64,000 nucleotides of DNA. Source: Streptomyces sp. NBC_00273 (GTDB lineage Bacteria > Actinomycetota > Actinomycetes > Streptomycetales > Streptomycetaceae). The stretch's first letter is position 1. Every line of letters starts with the position of its first letter. The notes beneath the pieces are model-generated. The model was not told the DNA's origin and did not search any database. It saw only the letters and a program-made list of their open reading frames with translations. The stretch is from NCBI RefSeq assembly GCF_036178145.1, contig NZ_CP108067.1, positions 3,720,001 to 3,784,000 on the forward strand, written 5' to 3'. Position numbers and translations under genes: made by a program. Positions 33,986 to 43,593 of this stretch are shown piece after piece.

Positions 33986-34120
33986 GAGGCACAGCCCCTT
34001 GGATGAGGAGTGAACGAGGGTTTACGTGAATGTACTGGGCGGTACCGCAGCGGTCACCGGGCTGCCGGTGTGATCGCGCGCACGTTGCGTGACGGCCCCC
34101 TTCGGCGGTGCACTGTCACC

Positions 34121-34549
34121 ATGCTGACAAGAATCGACCACATCGGGATCGCCTGCTTCGACCTGGACAAGACTGTCGAGTTCTACCGTGCCACGTACGG
34201 CTTCGAGGTGTTCCACTCCGAGGTCAACGAGGAGCAGGGTGTCCGCGAGGCCATGTTGAAGATCAACGAGACGTCCGACGGCGGCGCCTCGTACCTCCAG
34301 CTCCTGGAGCCCACCCGCGAGGACTCCGCCGTCGGCAAATGGCTGGCCAAGAACGGCGAGGGCGTCCACCACATCGCCTTCGGCACCGAGGACGTCCAGG
34401 GGGACTCCGAGGCCATCCGCGGCAAGGGCGTCCGCGTCCTCTACGACCAGCCCCGCACCGGCTCCATGGGCTCCTCCATCACCTTCCTGCACCCCAAGGA
34501 CTGCCACGGCGTTCTCACCGAACTGGTCACCTCGAACCCCGAGCACTGA
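34121..34549 (+). CDS. mce: Methylmalonyl-CoA epimerase
   Basis: A 142-residue vicinal-oxygen-chelate enzyme that interconverts (R)- and (S)-methylmalonyl-CoA. Probable metal ligands are H7 (TRIDHIGIAC), Q60 (SYLQLLEP), H83 or H84 (GVHHIAFGT) and E134 (GVLTELV). I start at ATG 34121; an upstream in-frame start gives a non-family leader. It is divergent from the thiolase-meaB pair, 135 bp away, and supplies extender units for polyketides or feeds the mutases. Confidence 0.94.
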   Translation: MLTRIDHIGIACFDLDKTVEFYRATYGFEVFHSEVNEEQGVREAMLKINETSDGGASYLQLLEPTREDSAVGKWLAKNGEGVHHIAFGTEDVQGDSEAIRGKGVRVLYDQPRTGSMGSSITFLHPKDCHGVLTELVTSNPEH

Positions 34550-34742
34550 CGGACCACTGATGGCCCGATTCCCCGGCCGGTAGAGTGGCCATGGCTCGGC
34601 CGGGGTTCGGTGCGGAAACGGGGTCGGGGCCTGTGACCCCTGCCCGTATCTGACACCATTCCCCCGGGGGCGTCGTTCAGCGGGCGAGCGATGCTCATTG
34701 GGAGTGAGCTTGCGACCAGGGGACGGATGGGACCGCGCTGTG

Positions 34743-37700
34743 CGGGGCTACGAAAGCCAGGAGAGCCATCAGGCCGAAGCCGACCATCTCTCGCGCTTCG
34801 AAGCCGAGATGGAGCGGCTGAAGAAGGAGCGCGGGAAGGCCGTCCAGCACGCCGAGGACCTGGGATACCAGGTCGAGGTGCTGCGCGCCAAGCTTCACGA
34901 GGTACGACGCTCTCTTGCGTCCCGCCCCGCCTACGACGGCGCGGACATGGGGTACCAAGCTGAGCAGCTGCTCCGCAATGCCCAGATCCAGGCCGACCAG
35001 ATGCGTTCCGACGCCGAGCGCGAGCTCCGTGACGCCCGGGCCCAGACCCAGCGCATCCTCCAGGAGCACGCCGAGCACCAGGCGCGCCTACAGGCCGAGC
35101 TGCACGCCGAGGCCGTCAACCGCCGCCAGCGCCTGGACCAGGAGCTGGGCGAGCGGCGCCAGACCGTCGAGGCCCACGTCAACGAGAACGTGGCCTGGGC
35201 CGAGCAGTTGCGCGCCCGTACGGAGTCCCAGGCGCGCCGGCTCATGGAGGAGTCCCGCGCCGAGGCCGAACAGTCGCTGAACGCCGCCCGCGCCGAAGCC
35301 GCCCGGGTCGCCGAGGAGACCCGGCGCCGGATGGCCGCGGACGCCGAGACCGCCCGTGCGGAGGCCGAGGCCACGCTGCTGCGCGCCCGCAAGGAGGCCG
35401 AGCGGCTGCTGACCGCCGCGTCCGCGCAGGCCCAGGAGGCCAGCGAGCACGCGGAGCGGCTGCGCTCCACCACCACCGCCGAGGCCGAGCACACCCGCCA
35501 GCAGACCCTGGACCTGGGCCGGCTGGCCGAATCCCGCGTGCAGGAAGCCGATTCCGCGCTGCGCGTGGCGCGTGCCGAGGCGGAGAACCTCCTCGCGGAG
35601 GCGAAGGAGAGCGCGACCCGGCAGCTGACGTCGGCGGAGTCCGTCAACGAGCAGCGCACCCGCACCGCCAAGGAGCAGGTCGCCCGGCTGGTCGGCGAGG
35701 CCACCAAGGAGGCCGAGGCCCTCAAGGCGGAGGCCGAGCAGGTCCTGGCCGACGCCCGTGCGGACGCCGAGCGGCAGCGCACCGAGGCCGGCGAGCAGGC
35801 CCGTACGGCCGCGGCCGAAGACATGGCGGCGCAGCTGGCGAAGGCCGCCCGCACCGCCGAGGACGTACTGAACAAGGCCTCGGAGGACGCCCGGGCCACC
35901 ACCCGCGCCGCGTCCGAGGAGGCCGAGCGGATCCGCCGCGAGGCCGAGACCGAGGCCGACCGGCTGCGCCTGCAGGCGGCGGCCACGGCCGACGAGCTCA
36001 AGGGCGCGGCGAAGGACGACACCGAGGAGTACCGGGCCCGCACGGTCGAGCTCCAGTCGGAGGCACGGCGGCTGCGCGGCGAGGCCGAGCAGCTGCGCGC
36101 CGAGGCCGTCGCCGAGGGCGAGCGGATCCGCGGCGAGGCCCGCCGCGAGGCCGTCCAGCAGATCGAGGAGGCGGCCCGGACCGCCGAGGAACTGCTCGGC
36201 AAGGCCAAGGCGGACGCGGACGAGCTGCGCGGCGGCGCGACCGCCGAGAGCGAGCGGGTGCGCGCCGAGGCCGTGGAGCGGGCCGGCATGCTGCGCAAGC
36301 AGGCCGAGGAGACGCTGGAGCGGACCCGCGCCGAGGCCGAGCGGCTGCGCGCCGAGGCCGAGGAGCAGGCCGAGGGCGTACGGGCCGAGGCGGACGCGGC
36401 GGCCGCCGCCCGACGCCAGGAGACCGAGCAGGCACTGGCCGCCAAGCGGGCGGAGGCCGACGAGGAGCTCGTACGGCTGCACACGGAGGCCGGGACCCGG
36501 CTGACGACGGCCGAGCAGACGCTGCGTGACGCCCGCGGTGCGGCGGAGAACATCCGCCGGGAGACCACGGAGGAGAACGACCGGCTGCGCGCCGAGTCGG
36601 CGGAGCGGATCCGCACCCTGCAGACGCAGGCGGAGGTCGAGGCCGACCAGCTGCGCACCGAGGCGGCGCAGGACGCCGGTCGGGTGCGCGCCGAGGCCGA
36701 GCAGTCCGCCGTGCGGCTGCGCGGCGAGGCCGAGGCCGAGGCGGAGCGGGTGCGCTCCGAGGCCCAGGAGACCGCGGACCGGCTGCGCGCGGAGGCGAAG
36801 GCCGCCGCCGAGCGGGTCGCCGAGGAGGCCGCGGAGGCGCTGGCCGCCGCGCAGGAGGAGGCCGCCCGGCGCCGCCGGGAGTCCGAGGAGACCCTGGCGT
36901 CGGCGCGCACCGATGCGGACAGCGAGCGGGCGCAGGCCCGCGAGCAGAGCGAGGAACTGCTGGCGCAGGCCCGCAAGCGCTCCGAGGAGGCGCAGGCCGA
37001 GGCGGTCTGGCTGACCGAGGAGGCCGAGCGGCGCGCGTCGGAGGTCGTGTCGGCGGCGGAAGCCACCGCCCAGCAGGTACGGGACTCCGTGGCCGGGCTG
37101 CACGAGCAGGCCGAGGAGGAGATCGCCGGGCTGCGCAACGCCGCCGAGCACGCGGCGGAGCGTACGAAGACGGAGGCCGAGGAAGAGGCCGGCCGGGTCC
37201 GCAGCGACGCCTACGCGGAGCGGGAGCGGGCCACCGAGGACGCCAACCGGGTCCGCAGCGAGGCGCGGGCCGAGACGGACGCGGCGAAGGCGCTGGCGGA
37301 GCGTACGGTCGCCGAGGCGATCGCCGAGGCGGAGCAGCTGCGCAGCGACACCGCCGAGTACGCGCAGCGGGTGCGTACGGAGGCCACGGACGCGCTGGCC
37401 GCCAGCGAGCGGGACGCGTCCCGGACCCGGGCAGACGCCCGGGCCGACGCGAACCGCATCCGAGGCGAGGCGGCGGAGTCCCTGGAGGCCTCCCGCGCCG
37501 AGGGCGCGCGGATCACGGCCGAGGCGAAGGCGGAGGCCGAGCGGCTCACCGAGGAGACCCGCGCCGCGAACGCGGCCACCGTCGGCGACGCCGAGGCGCA
37601 GGCCGAGCGGATCACCGCCGAGGCGACCGAGGCCGCCGAGGCCGTCCGCACCGAGGCCGCGAACGCCCTGGACGAGGCGCGGGCCGAGGGCAACCGGCTG

Positions 37701-39296
37701 CGTACCGAGGCCGCGGAGCAGGTGGACCGGCTCATCACCGAGGCCGCGGCGGAGGCCGACCGGCTCACCGACGAGACCCGCGCCGCGAACGCGGCGACCG
37801 TCGGCGAGGCGACGCTGGAGGCCGAGCGGCTCACCACCGCGGCGACCCGGCTCAAGGCGCAGGCGGCCGAGACCCTCGCGAGCGCCGAGCGCGACGCCGC
37901 GCGGATCATGGTCGACTCGCGCGCCGAGGGCGACCGGCTGATCGACGAGACCCGCGTGGCCAACGCGGCCACCGTCGGCGAGGCCACGGCGGAGGCCGAC
38001 AGGCTGCGCGCCGAGGCGGCCCAGGTGCTGGACGAAGCCCGTGCGGAGGGCGGCCGGATCATCGGCGAGGCCACCGCGGAGGCGGATCGGGTCACGGCCG
38101 CGGCGAACGAGACCCTGGCGGGCGCCGAGCGCGATGCCGAGCAGACGCTGGACGAGGCGCGCGCCGAGGCGAACCGGCTGCGCACCGAGGCGGCCGAGCA
38201 GGCGGACCGGCTCGTCACCGAGGCCATCTCCGAGACGGAGAAGCTCACCGAGCAGACCCGCAAGGACAACGAGCGCACGGTCGGCGAGGCGGCCGGCGAG
38301 GCCGAGCGGCTGCGCGCGGACGCGTCGGAGGCGCTGTCCTCGGCGCAGGAGCACGCGACCCGCACCCGGTCGGAGGCCGAGCGGGTCAAGGCCCAGGCTG
38401 CGGCCGAGGCGGAGCGCACCCGCAGCGAGGCCCGTGCCGAGTCCGAGCGGCTGCTCGACGAGGCGCGCGAGGCGGCCAACAAGCGCCGCACCGAGGCCGC
38501 GGAGCAGGTCGACCGGCTCATCACCGAGGCCGCGGCGGAAGCCGACAAGCTCACGGCCGATGCGCAGAAGCAGGCCCTCGCCGCCACCACGGCGGCCGAG
38601 GAGCAGGCCGACGCGATGGTCGACGCGGCCCGCAAGGAGGCCGTGCGGATCACCTCCGAGTCGACCGTCGAGGGCAACTCCATGGTGGAGAAGGCCCGTA
38701 CGGACGCGAACGAGCTGCTGGTCGGCGCGCGCACGGACGCGGCTGCCATAAGGGAACGGGCGGAGGAGCTGCGCGGCCGCGTCGAGGGCGAGGTCGAGGA
38801 GCTGCACGAGCGGGCCCGCCGGGAGTCGGCGGAGCAGATGAAGTCGGCCGGCGAGCGCGTGGACAAGCTGGTGCGCGCGGCGACGGAGCAGAGCGTCGAG
38901 GCCGAGGCGAAGGCCAAGGAGCTGGTCTCGGACGCGAGCAGCGAGGCGAGCAAGGTGCGCATCGCGGCGGTCCGCAAGGCGGAGGCGCTCCTCAAGGAGG
39001 CCGAGCAGAAGAAGGCGGAGCTGGCCCGGGAGGCCGAGAGCGCGCTCGCGCAGGCCAAGGCGGAGGCGGAGCAGCTCGTCGAGGAGGGCCGTCGCGAGCT
39101 GGAGGTCCTGGTGCGTCGTCGCGAGGACATTCAGGCGGAGATCTCCCGTGTCCAGGACGTTCTTGAGGCGTTGGAATCATTCGAGGCGCCTTCGGGCGGC
39201 GGAAAGCCGGCGGTCGGCAGCCAGGGCACGGGGGGCGTGAAGGCCGGAGTGACTGTGGGATCCACTCGTTCGGGTGGCAAGTCGTCGGAGGGGTAG
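34743..39296 (+). CDS. scy: Polarisome coiled-coil protein Scy
   Basis: About 1517 residues, almost entirely alpha-helical coiled coil. It matches Scy, which organises the tip-organising centre with DivIVA and FilP. The N-terminus VRGYESQESHQAEADHLSRFEAEMERLKKE contains a short DivIVA-like coil. From residue ~100 onward repeated Ala/Glu/Arg hendecads appear (AEAERLRAEAEEQAEG). In the C-terminal half the block TRAANAATVGEA recurs with spacings of 73, 58 and 102 residues, the last being twice 51, the repeat length reported for Scy/FilP. It is longer than the S. coelicolor protein as I remember it (about 1,330 residues). GTG 34743 is preferred on homology; TTG 34698 or GTG 34704 are in-frame alternatives. 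Confidence 0.92.
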   Translation, partial: RGYESQESHQAEADHLSRFEAEMERLKKERGKAVQHAEDLGYQVEVLRAKLHEVRRSLASRPAYDGADMGYQAEQLLRNAQIQADQMRSDAERELRDARAQTQRILQEHAEHQARLQAELHAEAVNRRQRLDQELGERRQTVEAHVNENVAWAEQLRARTESQARRLMEESRAEAEQSLNAARAEAARVAEETRRRMAADAETARAEAEATLLRARKEAERLLTAASAQAQEASEHAERLRSTTTAEAEHTRQQTLDLGRLAESRVQEADSALRVARAEAENLLAEAKESATRQLTSAESVNEQRTRTAKEQVARLVGEATKEAEALKAEAEQVLADARADAERQRTEAGEQARTAAAEDMAAQLAKAARTAEDVLNKASEDARATTRAASEEAERIRREAETEADRLRLQAAATADELKGAAKDDTEEYRARTVELQSEARRLRGEAEQLRAEAVAEGERIRGEARREAVQQIEEAARTAEELLGKAKADADELRGGATAESERVRAEAVERAGMLRKQAEETLERTRAEAERLRAEAEEQAEGVRAEADAAAAARRQETEQALAAKRAEADEELVRLHTEAGTRLTTAEQTLRDARGAAENIRRETTEENDRLRAESAERIRTLQTQAEVEADQLRTEAAQDAGRVRAEAEQSAVRLRGEAEAEAERVRSEAQETADRLRAEAKAAAERVAEEAAEALAAAQEEAARRRRESEETLASARTDADSERAQAREQSEELLAQARKRSEEAQAEAVWLTEEAERRASEVVSAAEATAQQVRDSVAGLHEQAEEEIAGLRNAAEHAAERTKTEAEEEAGRVRSDAYAERERATEDANRVRSEARAETDAAKALAERTVAEAIAEAEQLRSDTAEYAQRVRTEATDALAASERDASRTRADARADANRIRGEAAESLEASRAEGARITAEAKAEAERLTEETRAANAATVGDAEAQAERITAEATEAAEAVRTEAANALDEARAEGNRLRTEAAEQVDRLITEAAAEADRLTDETRAANAATVGEATLEAERLTTAATRLKAQAAETLASAERDAARIMVDSRAEGDRLIDETRVANAATVGEATAEADRLRAEAAQVLDEARAEGGRIIGEATAEADRVTAAANETLAGAERDAEQTLDEARAEANRLRTEAAEQADRLVTEAISETEKLTEQTRKDNERTVGEAAGEAERLRADASEALSSAQEHATRTRSEAERVKAQAAAEAERTRSEARAESERLLDEAREAANKRRTEAAEQVDRLITEAAAEADKLTADAQKQALAATTAAEEQADAMVDAARKEAVRITSESTVEGNSMVEKARTDANELLVGARTDAAAIRERAEELRGRVEGEVEELHERARRESAEQMKSAGERVDKLVRAATEQSVEAEAKAKELVSDASSEASKVRIAAVRKAEALLKEAEQKKAELAREAESALAQAKAEAEQLVEEGRRELEVLVRRREDIQAEISRVQDVLEALESFEAPSGGGKPAVGSQGTGGVKAGVTVGSTRSGGKSSEG

Positions 39297-39491
39297 CCAA
39301 ATGCTCCGGGGTGTGTGCACCTGATGAAGGTTCAGGCGAACGGGTGACAAGCATTCTGCCGCCTTGCCACTCAAAAGGGGTGTCATTGTCCAGATCAAAC
39401 GCGGATTGACTCGATGACACGCCGTCTGGGCGCCTAGGATTCCCCTAACACCTCACGTAGCACCTCATCGGTCTCATTCGACAGGAACCCC

Positions 39492-40430
39492 ATGAGCGAC
39501 ACTTCCTCCCCCTTCGGCTTCGAGCTCGTGCGGCGTGGTTACGACCGTGGTCAGGTGGACGACCGCATTACCAAGCTGGTCTCCGACCGCGACAGCGCCC
39601 TTGGACGTATCAACTCTCTGGAAAAGCGGATCGAGGAGTTGCACCTCGAAACGCAGAACGCCCAGGCCCAGGTGACCGACGCGGAGCCGTCGTACGCCGG
39701 TCTCGGCGCCCGGGTCGAGAAGATCCTGCGCCTGGCCGAGGAGGAGGCGAAGGACCTGCGCGAGGAGGCCCGTCGTGCGGCCGAGCAGCACCGTGAGCTC
39801 GCCGAGTCGGCCGCCCAGCAGGTACGCAACGACGCCGAGTCGTTCGCGGCCGACCGCAAGTCGAAGGCGGAGGACGAGGGCGTCCGCATCGTCGAGAAGG
39901 CCAAGGGCGACGCCGCCACCCTGCGTGCCGAGGCCCAGAAGGACGCGGCCTCCAAGCGCGAGGAGGCCGACGCCCTCTTCGAGGAGACCCGCGCCAAGGC
40001 CGCCCAGGCCGCCGCGGACTTCGAGACCAACCTGGCCAAGCGCCGCGAGCAGTCCGAGCGCGACCTGGCCTCCCGTCAGGCCAAGGCGGAGAAGCGCCTC
40101 GCGGAGATCGAGCACCGCGCCGAGCAGCTGCGCCTGGAGGCCGAGAAGCTGCGTACGGACGCGGAGCGCCGGGCCCGCCAGACCGTGGAGACCGCGCAGC
40201 GCCAGGCCGAGGACATCGTGGCCGACGCCAACGCCAAGGCGGACCGCATCCGCAGCGAGTCGGAGCGCGAGCTGGCGGCGCTCACCAACCGCCGCGACTC
40301 GATCAACGCTCAGCTGACCAACGTCCGCGAGATGCTGGCGACGCTCACCGGCGCGGCCGTCGCGGCGGCCAACCCGATCGTGGACGACGAGCCCGTCACC
40401 CGCGGCGTGCCGGCGCAGCAGAGCCGCTGA
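39492..40430 (+). CDS. filP: Intermediate filament-like protein FilP
   Basis: A 312-residue coiled-coil protein with a short N-terminal DivIVA-like head (FELVRRGYDRGQVDDRITKLVSDRDSALGRINSLEKRI). A long rod follows (AEEEAKDLREEARRAAEQHRELAESAAQQV), and the tail is variable and proline-containing. FilP forms a cytoskeletal network behind growing tips and interacts with DivIVA and Scy. The gene follows scy by 195 bp and has its own leader, in which TAGGAT at 39435-39440 is a -10 candidate. It ends 39 bp before a strong terminator. Confidence 0.95.
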   Translation: MSDTSSPFGFELVRRGYDRGQVDDRITKLVSDRDSALGRINSLEKRIEELHLETQNAQAQVTDAEPSYAGLGARVEKILRLAEEEAKDLREEARRAAEQHRELAESAAQQVRNDAESFAADRKSKAEDEGVRIVEKAKGDAATLRAEAQKDAASKREEADALFEETRAKAAQAAADFETNLAKRREQSERDLASRQAKAEKRLAEIEHRAEQLRLEAEKLRTDAERRARQTVETAQRQAEDIVADANAKADRIRSESERELAALTNRRDSINAQLTNVREMLATLTGAAVAAANPIVDDEPVTRGVPAQQSR

Positions 40431-40469
40431 TTACCGGCGGGTAGCGCGGGCACCCTTCGTGCGCCCGAT

Positions 40470-40512
40470 CGAGGGCCCTATGTCACCCTTTTGAGGTGGC
40501 GTAGGGCCCTCG
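40470..40512 (+). terminator. Terminator of filP
   Basis: Arms CGAGGGCCCTA...CACC and GGTG...TAGGGCCCTCG, with a CTTTTGA loop. It separates scy-filP from the ABC genes. Confidence 0.8.
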
Positions 40513-40531
40513 GGCGTTCTAGCGTGGCCGC

Positions 40532-41527
40532 ATGATCGAGCTTGAGGGCCTTACGAAACGATTCGGCACGACGACCGCCGTGGACCACCTCAGCTTCCAG
40601 ATCCGACCAGGGGTGGTGACCGGCTTCCTCGGCCCCAACGGCGCGGGCAAGTCCACGACCATGCGCATGATGCTCGACCTCGACAACCCGACCAGCGGCA
40701 CGGTCCGGGTGTACGGGAAGCACTACCGCGACCTTTCGGAACCTTTGAAGCACGTCGGGGCGCTGCTGGACGCGAAGGCCATGCACGGTGGCCGAAGTGC
40801 ATACAACAACCTTCTCTGCCTGGCCCAGTCGAACCGCATCCCGCGACAGCGGGTCGACGAAGTACTGGATCTGGTCGGCCTGACGGCCGTGGCGAAGAAG
40901 AAGTCCAAAGGATTTTCGCTCGGAATGCGCCAACGGCTGGGAATCGCCTCTGCATTGCTGGGCGACCCGGAAATCCTGATGTTCGACGAGCCGGTCAACG
41001 GCCTGGACCCCGAGGGAATTCTCTGGATCCGCAATCTGATGAAGGGCCTGGCGGCAGAGGGTAGGACGATCTTCGTCTCCTCCCACCTGATGAGCGAAAT
41101 GGCGCTGACCGCAGACCATTTGGTCGTCATCGGACAGGGAAAGCTGCTGGCAGACCTGCCGATGGCCGATTTCATCCAGCAGAACTCGCGCAGCTACGTC
41201 CGGCTGCGCACGCCGCAGCAGGAGCGGCTGAAGGACGTCCTGCACGAGGCCGGGATCAACGCCGTCAGCGTTCCCGCCACCGGCACCCTGGAGATCGACG
41301 GCGCGAGTGCGGAGCAGCTCGGCGAGCTGGCCGCCCAGCACCAGATCGTGCTCCACGAACTCAGCCCGCAACGGGCTTCACTGGAGGAAGCGTTCATGCG
41401 CATGACGGCGGACTCCGTCGAGTACCACGCCCACGCACCGGGCATGGCTGCCGACAACCCGGCCCGGCCGGCCGACGTCCCCGCCTGGGGCGCCGGCTTC
41501 CAGGCGACGCGCAAGGCCGGTGAGTGA
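40532..41527 (+). CDS. ABC transporter ATP-binding protein (first pair)
   Basis: A 331-residue ABC ATPase of the CcmA/NatA (ABC-2) type. Walker A is LGPNGAGKSTT, the signature FSLGMRQRLGIA, Walker B ILMFDEPVNGLDPEG and the H-loop SSHLMSEM. The last ~100 residues are a domain found in bacitracin/antibiotic-exporter ATPases. Start ATG 40532 is preceded by little Shine-Dalgarno sequence; the promoter lies after the filP terminator. The permease follows with a GTGA overlap. The substrate is unknown. Confidence 0.92.
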   Translation: MIELEGLTKRFGTTTAVDHLSFQIRPGVVTGFLGPNGAGKSTTMRMMLDLDNPTSGTVRVYGKHYRDLSEPLKHVGALLDAKAMHGGRSAYNNLLCLAQSNRIPRQRVDEVLDLVGLTAVAKKKSKGFSLGMRQRLGIASALLGDPEILMFDEPVNGLDPEGILWIRNLMKGLAAEGRTIFVSSHLMSEMALTADHLVVIGQGKLLADLPMADFIQQNSRSYVRLRTPQQERLKDVLHEAGINAVSVPATGTLEIDGASAEQLGELAAQHQIVLHELSPQRASLEEAFMRMTADSVEYHAHAPGMAADNPARPADVPAWGAGFQATRKAGE

Positions 41528-42306
41528 GCATGGCCTTCACCGCCGTCCTCCAGTCCGAGTGGACCAAGATCCGCACGGTCGCCTCCACCCTCTGGACGCT
41601 CGCGCTGGCCCTGATCGTCACCGCCGGCTTCGGCGCCCTGATCTCCACCGCGGTCGCAGCAGCCTTCGACGACATGAACCAGATCGAACGGGCCACCTTC
41701 GACCCCACCCTGGTGAGCTTCACCGGCATGCAGTTCGGTCAGCTGGCGATGATCGTCTTCGGCGTGCTGGTGGTCAGCACCGAATACAGCACGAGCATGA
41801 TCCGCACCTCACTGGCCGCCGTACCCGCCCGCGGGAGCTTCCTGTTCGGCAAGCTCACCGTGGCCACGGCGCTGGCCCTGCTGGTCGGGCTACTGACCAG
41901 CTTCGTGTCGTTCTTCCTCAGCCAGGCGATCCTGGGCGACCACGGCACCGGTCTCGGCGGGGAGCACGTCCTGCGCGCGGTCGCCGGCGCCGGCGTGTAC
42001 ATGGCGCTCCTCGCCCTGTTCTCCATGGGTGTCGCCGCCATGTTGCGCAGCTCGGTCGCCTCGATCAGCATCCTGATCCCGTTCTTCCTGATCGTCACGA
42101 CCGCCCTCAACGCCTTCGAGGCGACCCGCACGTACGGCCAGTACCTGCCCACTGCGGCCGGATCGAAGATCATGCAGGTCGTCCCGGACGCCATGGGCAG
42201 CGCGGAAGCCCCGTACGGGCCGTGGGGCGGGCTCGGGATCATGCTCTTGTGGGTGGCCGCCGCGGTATTCGGGGGCTACCTCGTCCTCAAGAAGAGGGAC
42301 GCCTGA
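41524..42306 (+). CDS. ABC-2 type permease (first pair)
   Basis: A 260-residue permease with six hydrophobic segments: TLWTLALALIVTAGFGALIST, QLAMIVFGVLVVSTEY, TVATALALLVGLLTSFVSFF, AGVYMALLALFSMGVAAML, ISILIPFFLIVTTAL and GIMLLWVAAAVFGGYLVL. It starts MSMAFTAVLQSEWTKIRTVASTLW, a signature of bacterial ABC-2 permeases. GTG 41524 overlaps the ATPase stop; ATG 41530 is an alternative. It pairs with the preceding ATPase. Confidence 0.9.
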   Translation: MSMAFTAVLQSEWTKIRTVASTLWTLALALIVTAGFGALISTAVAAAFDDMNQIERATFDPTLVSFTGMQFGQLAMIVFGVLVVSTEYSTSMIRTSLAAVPARGSFLFGKLTVATALALLVGLLTSFVSFFLSQAILGDHGTGLGGEHVLRAVAGAGVYMALLALFSMGVAAMLRSSVASISILIPFFLIVTTALNAFEATRTYGQYLPTAAGSKIMQVVPDAMGSAEAPYGPWGGLGIMLLWVAAAVFGGYLVLKKRDA

Positions 42307-42459
42307 CGGCCGGCCCCCTGCTGAAGTACTACGGGTGATGCCCGGGTCGGTCTCAGGGGCAGCTCAGGGATCCGGCCCGGGACGGAACCGCAGGAACCTC
42401 GTTATCCTCTTAATCCTTACGCGGGCGAAAGTCGTCCCGGCCTGGTAAGGGGCAGCAAG

Positions 42460-43593
42460 ATGATCGAGGCAGTCGGCCTGACCAAGCGCTTCGGCGCCAA
42501 GACCGCCGTCGACCAGCTGTCCTTCCAGGTCAAGCCGGGTCACGTCACCGGATTCCTGGGGCCCAACGGCTCCGGGAAGTCCACCACCATGCGCATGATC
42601 GTCGGCCTGGACCGGCCCACGTCCGGTCACGTCACGATCAACGGCCGCCCCTTCCGGGAGCTGCCGAACGCCCAGCGGCACGTCGGGGCCCTGCTCGACG
42701 CCAAGGCCGTGCACGGCGGCCGCCGGGCCCGCACCCACCTGCTGTCCATCGCCCAGCTCTCCGGGATCCCGGAGAAGCGGGTGGACGAGGTGCTGGCCGT
42801 GGTCGGCCTCCAGGACGCCGCCAGGCAGCGCACGAAGGGCTTCTCGCTCGGCATGGGCCAGCGCCTCGGCATCGCCACCGCCCTGCTCGGCGACCCGCAG
42901 GTGCTCCTGTTCGACGAGCCGGTCAACGGGCTCGACCCCGAGGGCATCCTCTGGGTCCGCAACCTCATGCGCCGCCTCGCCTCCGAGGGCCGCACCGTCT
43001 TCGTCTCGTCGCACCTGATGAGCGAGATGGCACTGACCGCCGACCACCTGATCGTGATCGGTCGGGGGCGGCTACTGGCCGACATGGGTACCCAGGAGTT
43101 CATCGCGCACAACTCGGCCGGATTCGCTCGGGTGCGCACGGCCGACACTGATCCTGATGGCTGGGACACGCTGGGTACGGCCCTCGTCAAGGCGGGCGGC
43201 CGGGTCCTCCAGGAGCCCGACGGAGCACTGCGCGTGACCGGCCTGGAGCTACCGCGCATCTCCGACCTCGCGCACGAGGTCGGCGTACGGCTGTGGGAGC
43301 TGTCACCGCACCGGGCTTCGCTGGAGGAGGCGTACATGCGGATGACCCAGTCCACCGTCGAGTACACCTCCACCGATGACCCGCGGGCCGAGCTGTGGGA
43401 ACCCGAGCCGCTCTCCGTCCCGGCCTGGGAGGAGGAGGCGGAGGCGGCGGCCCCCGAGGTCCCGCAGACCGGCTTCTTCGCGCCCCCGCCGCCCGGGGCC
43501 GGCGGGCAGCCCTTCCTGATGCCCAGCAAGCCGGGCGAGCTCGCGAGCGCCGCCCGGGACACGACCGCGCACACCCCCGAGGACACCCGATGA
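42460..43593 (+). CDS. ABC transporter ATP-binding protein (second pair)
   Basis: A 377-residue paralogue of the ATPase at 40532. Walker A is LGPNGSGKSTT, the signature FSLGMGQRLGIA, and Walker B VLLFDEPVNGLDPEG. The nucleotide-binding domain is nearly collinear with the first copy. The C-terminus is longer by about 45 residues, with a Pro/Gly-rich tail (FFAPPPPGAGGQPFLMPSKPG). It follows the first permease by 153 bp and is coupled to the second permease by ATGA. Confidence 0.9.
   Translation: MIEAVGLTKRFGAKTAVDQLSFQVKPGHVTGFLGPNGSGKSTTMRMIVGLDRPTSGHVTINGRPFRELPNAQRHVGALLDAKAVHGGRRARTHLLSIAQLSGIPEKRVDEVLAVVGLQDAARQRTKGFSLGMGQRLGIATALLGDPQVLLFDEPVNGLDPEGILWVRNLMRRLASEGRTVFVSSHLMSEMALTADHLIVIGRGRLLADMGTQEFIAHNSAGFARVRTADTDPDGWDTLGTALVKAGGRVLQEPDGALRVTGLELPRISDLAHEVGVRLWELSPHRASLEEAYMRMTQSTVEYTSTDDPRAELWEPEPLSVPAWEEEAEAAAPEVPQTGFFAPPPPGAGGQPFLMPSKPGELASAARDTTAHTPEDTR

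Noticed and set aside
35088..38807. A 1,239-codon open frame antisense to scy
   Set aside because: It mirrors the repeat-rich, G+C-biased scy gene. The protein is Leu/Gly/Arg repeats, with codon use not like real genes. It is a shadow.
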